Origin: Gracilimonas sp031580945
GTDB taxonomy: Bacteria; Bacteroidota; Rhodothermia; Balneolales; Balneolaceae
Reading direction: 5' to 3'
Length of the DNA: 9,155 nt
Assembly (NCBI GenBank): GCA_031580945.1
Contig: JAVLBT010000121.1
Location: 1-9,155 of the forward strand
The position numbers and the translations under genes were made by a program. Of the stretch, positions 7,188-9,155 are shown in pieces. The notes beneath the pieces were generated by a model. The model saw nothing but the letters and a program-made list of their open reading frames with translations. It was not told the DNA's origin and did not search any database. The number at the start of each line of letters is the position of its first letter. Position 1 is the stretch's first letter.

Positions 7188-8210
7188 TTATTTTAGGGAT
7201 TGTTCAGAAAGCAATGGAATAATACGGTCAGACAATAAGCTAAAAATCGGTTCTTTATAAGACCTTCGCTGTGTAGCATTTTCAAGCGAATTTGTGACAA
7301 CAACCACGCTGCTTAATTCAGGAAGTATGAAGATATACTGACCTCCAAATCCCCAGGCAAAAAAAGTCTTATATCCAGCAACATTCCTGTTCCACCACAT
7401 ATATCCATAGTTGTATGGATTGAAGTTACTGCGGGTATAGCTTTTAAATGAGTCTTTGACCCATTCTTTTGAGACGATCTGCATCCCATCATATACACCG
7501 CCATTTAACATCATTTGCCCAATTTTAAGGAGATCTGCAGGTTTCATCGCAAGGTTATTACCTCCCATATAATATCCCTTCGGATCTCGGTCCCAGCCAC
7601 CAATACGTATATTCAGCGGTCTAAATAGATGCTTTTCGGCGAAATCTTTAGTACTCATACCAGTCGCTTTGGTGATAATAACGGATAATAAGTGAGATGT
7701 CCCGGTGCTGTATACCATTCTCCCACCCGGTTCCTCCTTCAAAGGCTGATCGAGCTGAAATTCTACCCAGTCATCACTGATCACCCAGGCCCCATAGTTA
7801 TAAAAGCTTGTTGTTTCCAATCCAGACTGCATGGAAAGTAAATTTTGAATGGTAATGCTTTCCTTTATGGTATTTGGATTAGCTTTAAAATAATCCGGGA
7901 AATAATCGCCGAGAGTTTCATCGACTGAAACCTGTCCCTTATCAACTGCAATTCCAGTCAAAAGGGAAATGATACTTTTGGAAGCTGATTTGATATTGTA
8001 GGGATAATCGGGGGATGCGTTCCGGAAATATTCTTCTCCCAGTAGATTTCCATCTTTTTGAATGAGAACGCTTCTTAGCGTCCCAATTGCTTCGCCCTCA
8101 TCCCAAATACGTTCCAAAGAAACTTCTGAAGAAGGTTGAGCCGAAAGAACAAATGGAAGCAAAGCAAACAGATAAAAAAGGACTAAAAAACTACTGCGTA
8201 ATATGTTCAT
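7188..8210 (-). CDS. Exported serine hydrolase, beta-lactamase (class C/PBP) fold
   Basis: Predicted extracytoplasmic hydrolase of the serine beta-lactamase/penicillin-binding-protein superfamily; members include class C beta-lactamases, esterases, D-alanyl peptidases and 6-aminohexanoate-dimer hydrolases. The 340-residue protein has a signal peptide (1-24, with LLPFVLSA before QPSS). The SxxK motif is S75-A-S-K78, Ser75 being the expected nucleophile. The second motif position reads Y167-S-T rather than Y-x-N, and the third (KTG/HTG) position is probably W286-GFGG. The Trp-rich stretch YGYMWWNR (268-275) and the unusual motifs point to the esterase/amidase-like branch rather than a true antibiotic-resistance enzyme. 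The real substrate is unknown. The ATG at 8208-8210 gives the signal peptide directly; no strong Shine-Dalgarno is seen. The frameshifted gene ends 80 bases upstream on the same strand, and the permease follows. Confidence 0.9.
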   Translation of the reverse strand: MNILRSSFLVLFYLFALLPFVLSAQPSSEVSLERIWDEGEAIGTLRSVLIQKDGNLLGEEYFRNASPDYPYNIKSASKSIISLLTGIAVDKGQVSVDETLGDYFPDYFKANPNTIKESITIQNLLSMQSGLETTSFYNYGAWVISDDWVEFQLDQPLKEEPGGRMVYSTGTSHLLSVIITKATGMSTKDFAEKHLFRPLNIRIGGWDRDPKGYYMGGNNLAMKPADLLKIGQMMLNGGVYDGMQIVSKEWVKDSFKSYTRSNFNPYNYGYMWWNRNVAGYKTFFAWGFGGQYIFILPELSSVVVVTNSLENATQRRSYKEPIFSLLSDRIIPLLSEQSLK

Positions 8211-8290
8211 GTACTTTTGTTATTTATATATAATGAAATTAGACGTAAAACGGAGTTGTGACCGCTTAAAGTTCCAAATAAATTTACAAG

Positions 8291-8664
8291 CTATTCTCTG
8301 GGGTCACCAAAATAAAATTCCTTTATTATTTTTGTATTAGGTAGCTGTTTCAGGGAACGGCTGTTCTTTAAGAAATCAAGAATTTGGTGAAGTGCATTTT
8401 CAAGCGCCTGATCTTCAGTAGTGGTAAAACTATAGACCCGTTCTTTGCTCAGAAAAATGGTTATCCGATAGTATATGGTAATATTACGTTCCAGCCGGAG
8501 GGTAAGAAACCGTTATCAAATTCGTGGATCCTTCGTCCGGATTCGATATGTGAAGCCTTCTCGATCCGACGTATTTTCTGGATAATTTTTTCGATATTGG
8601 GCTTTAAAAAGAGGTCCTTATTGGAAGTTGAACCAAAGAATAAATTCTTGAAGAACTTGAGCAT
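8291..8664 (-). pseudogene. Small unrecognised gene split by a one-base frameshift
   Basis: The minus strand from the ATG at 8664 is open to a TAA at 8461-8463. A second frame, one base back, is open from about 8503 to a TAG at 8291-8293 and reads like real coding sequence. Adding one base between about 8463 and 8513 joins them into a 124-residue protein. Its start is basic and hydrophobic (MLKFFKNLFFGS), followed by a charged helical segment (about 22-46), a likely beta-rich middle (ERNITIYYRITIFLSKERVY in the second frame) and a helix near EDQALENALHQILDFLKNS. The end is KEFYFGDPRE. One likely repair point is the CCGTT run at 8510-8514, another is near 8466. There is no signal peptide, and I do not recognise the family. 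It could be a decayed gene, a sequencing error or, less likely, a frameshifted reading; no slippery heptamer is evident. Confidence 0.6.
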
Positions 8665-8742
8665 ATGTTGGTTATTACTAATTCACGGATTTTAATGGTT
8701 ATGTGTTCTTACTATGTTAATACATAATCGAAATTGTAGTAA

Positions 8743-8748
8743 AAGGAG
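8743..8748 (+). promoter_or_regulatory. Shine-Dalgarno of the dCTP deaminase-like gene
   Basis: AAGGAG lies seven bases before the ATG at 8756. This is one of the few strong ribosome binding sites in the window and supports both the start and the + strand reading of the edge gene. Confidence 0.8.
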
Positions 8749-8755
8749 AGAAGTT

Positions 8756-9155
8756 ATGGGATTTTTAGCATCTGAGGACATACTGAAACATATTTCAGGA
8801 ATTATTCATCGGGATACACAGGAACATGAAACGCATGTGGATCTTACTGTAGCAAACGTGCACCGAATAACTGGTGCAGGGTCATTGGATTTTGGGGGCA
8901 GTGAATTTAAACCAGCAACCCTGGAAAAGTTGAACCCAGAAAAACAAAGATCAGGAGATAATTATGGATGGTGGAAGTTAGGTCGTGGTCCATATAAAAT
9001 TCTGTTTAACGAATCGGTGGATCTGCCAAAAGGAGCAACCGGAGTTATAGTCCCTCACCACCATGCCCGAGAAGCCGGATTGGTAGCCAATTCTTTGCTA
9101 ATATCTTCAGGGGAGGATGCTGATGATCTGTTTATGAACGTGACGGTTTCTGAAG
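8756..9155 (+). CDS. dCTP deaminase/dUTPase-fold protein, 5' part only
   Basis: The frame is open from the ATG at 8756 to the window edge (133 complete codons, no stop), so the C-terminus is missing. The opening (MGFLASEDILKHI), VDLTVANVHRITG (29-41), LDF (46-48), GPYKILFNESVDLPKGATGV (79-98) and NVTV near the end follow the order of conserved segments in dCTP deaminases and dUTPases, which convert or remove dCTP/dUTP in pyrimidine nucleotide metabolism. At the position of the usual Arg-Ser-Ser phosphate-binding motif this protein has PHHHAREAG (101-109), so the canonical chemistry is not assured. It is cytosolic, with no signal or membrane segment. It is divergent from the minus-strand genes, with 91 bases between the two start codons. 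The fold assignment is moderately sure and the exact reaction is not. Confidence 0.6.
   Translation, partial: MGFLASEDILKHISGIIHRDTQEHETHVDLTVANVHRITGAGSLDFGGSEFKPATLEKLNPEKQRSGDNYGWWKLGRGPYKILFNESVDLPKGATGVIVPHHHAREAGLVANSLLISSGEDADDLFMNVTVSE

Noticed and set aside
8211..8290. Gap between the frameshifted gene and the serine hydrolase
   Set aside because: AT-rich sequence including TATATATAA; it may hold the hydrolase promoter, but no matching upstream element is clear and no RNA structure is seen.
8384..8695. + strand frame of 103 codons
   Set aside because: It lies antisense to the frameshifted minus-strand gene, has no ribosome binding site, and its composition is less protein-like than the minus-strand reading.
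8713..8726. TATGT/ACATA short inverted repeat upstream of the + strand edge gene
   Set aside because: Five-base arms in AT-rich DNA are expected by chance; a related 6-bp pair (8699-8704 with 8722-8727) overlaps it without being more convincing.

Overview
The window is moderately AT-rich and reads as chromosomal DNA of a Bacteroidota/Balneolota-type bacterium. That assignment is an inference from three things. The permease is a long stand-alone protein with two MacB-core/FtsX units. Most genes lack a clear Shine-Dalgarno sequence. The overall gene style also fits. No rRNA, tRNA, CRISPR array, insertion sequence or phage gene was seen.

Layout: an intrinsic terminator at 15-43 closes a + strand gene lying left of the window. 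About 350 bases follow with no convincing long gene; they hold a short repeat/hairpin, a possible 26-residue membrane peptide and a 10-bp inverted repeat. From 391 to 8664 every gene lies on the minus strand. In transcription order (right to left) these are: a small unrecognised gene broken by a one-base frameshift (8664-8291); an exported SxxK serine hydrolase of the beta-lactamase fold (8210-7188); an FtsX/MacB-type ABC permease (7049-4587); an NfeD membrane protease (4491-3157) overlapping a stomatin/slipin (3170-2340); a strong terminator (2261-2296); and an MscS-type mechanosensitive channel (2091-391). On the + strand, a partial gene of the dCTP deaminase/dUTPase fold starts at 8756 behind a good ribosome binding site and runs off the right edge.

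The clearest functional unit is the NfeD-stomatin pair. Its reading frames overlap by 14 bases, and the two families form a known membrane-associated protease/scaffold partnership. The MscS channel, the permease and the exported hydrolase are all envelope proteins, but nothing in the sequence ties them into one pathway.

Most of the window is ordinary envelope housekeeping. The items most worth a second look are the frameshifted gene at 8291-8664, the altered active-site region of the dCTP deaminase-like protein, the permease with no ATPase gene beside it, and long-loop inverted repeats on both sides of the MscS gene. I did not find convincing evidence of a new multi-gene system.
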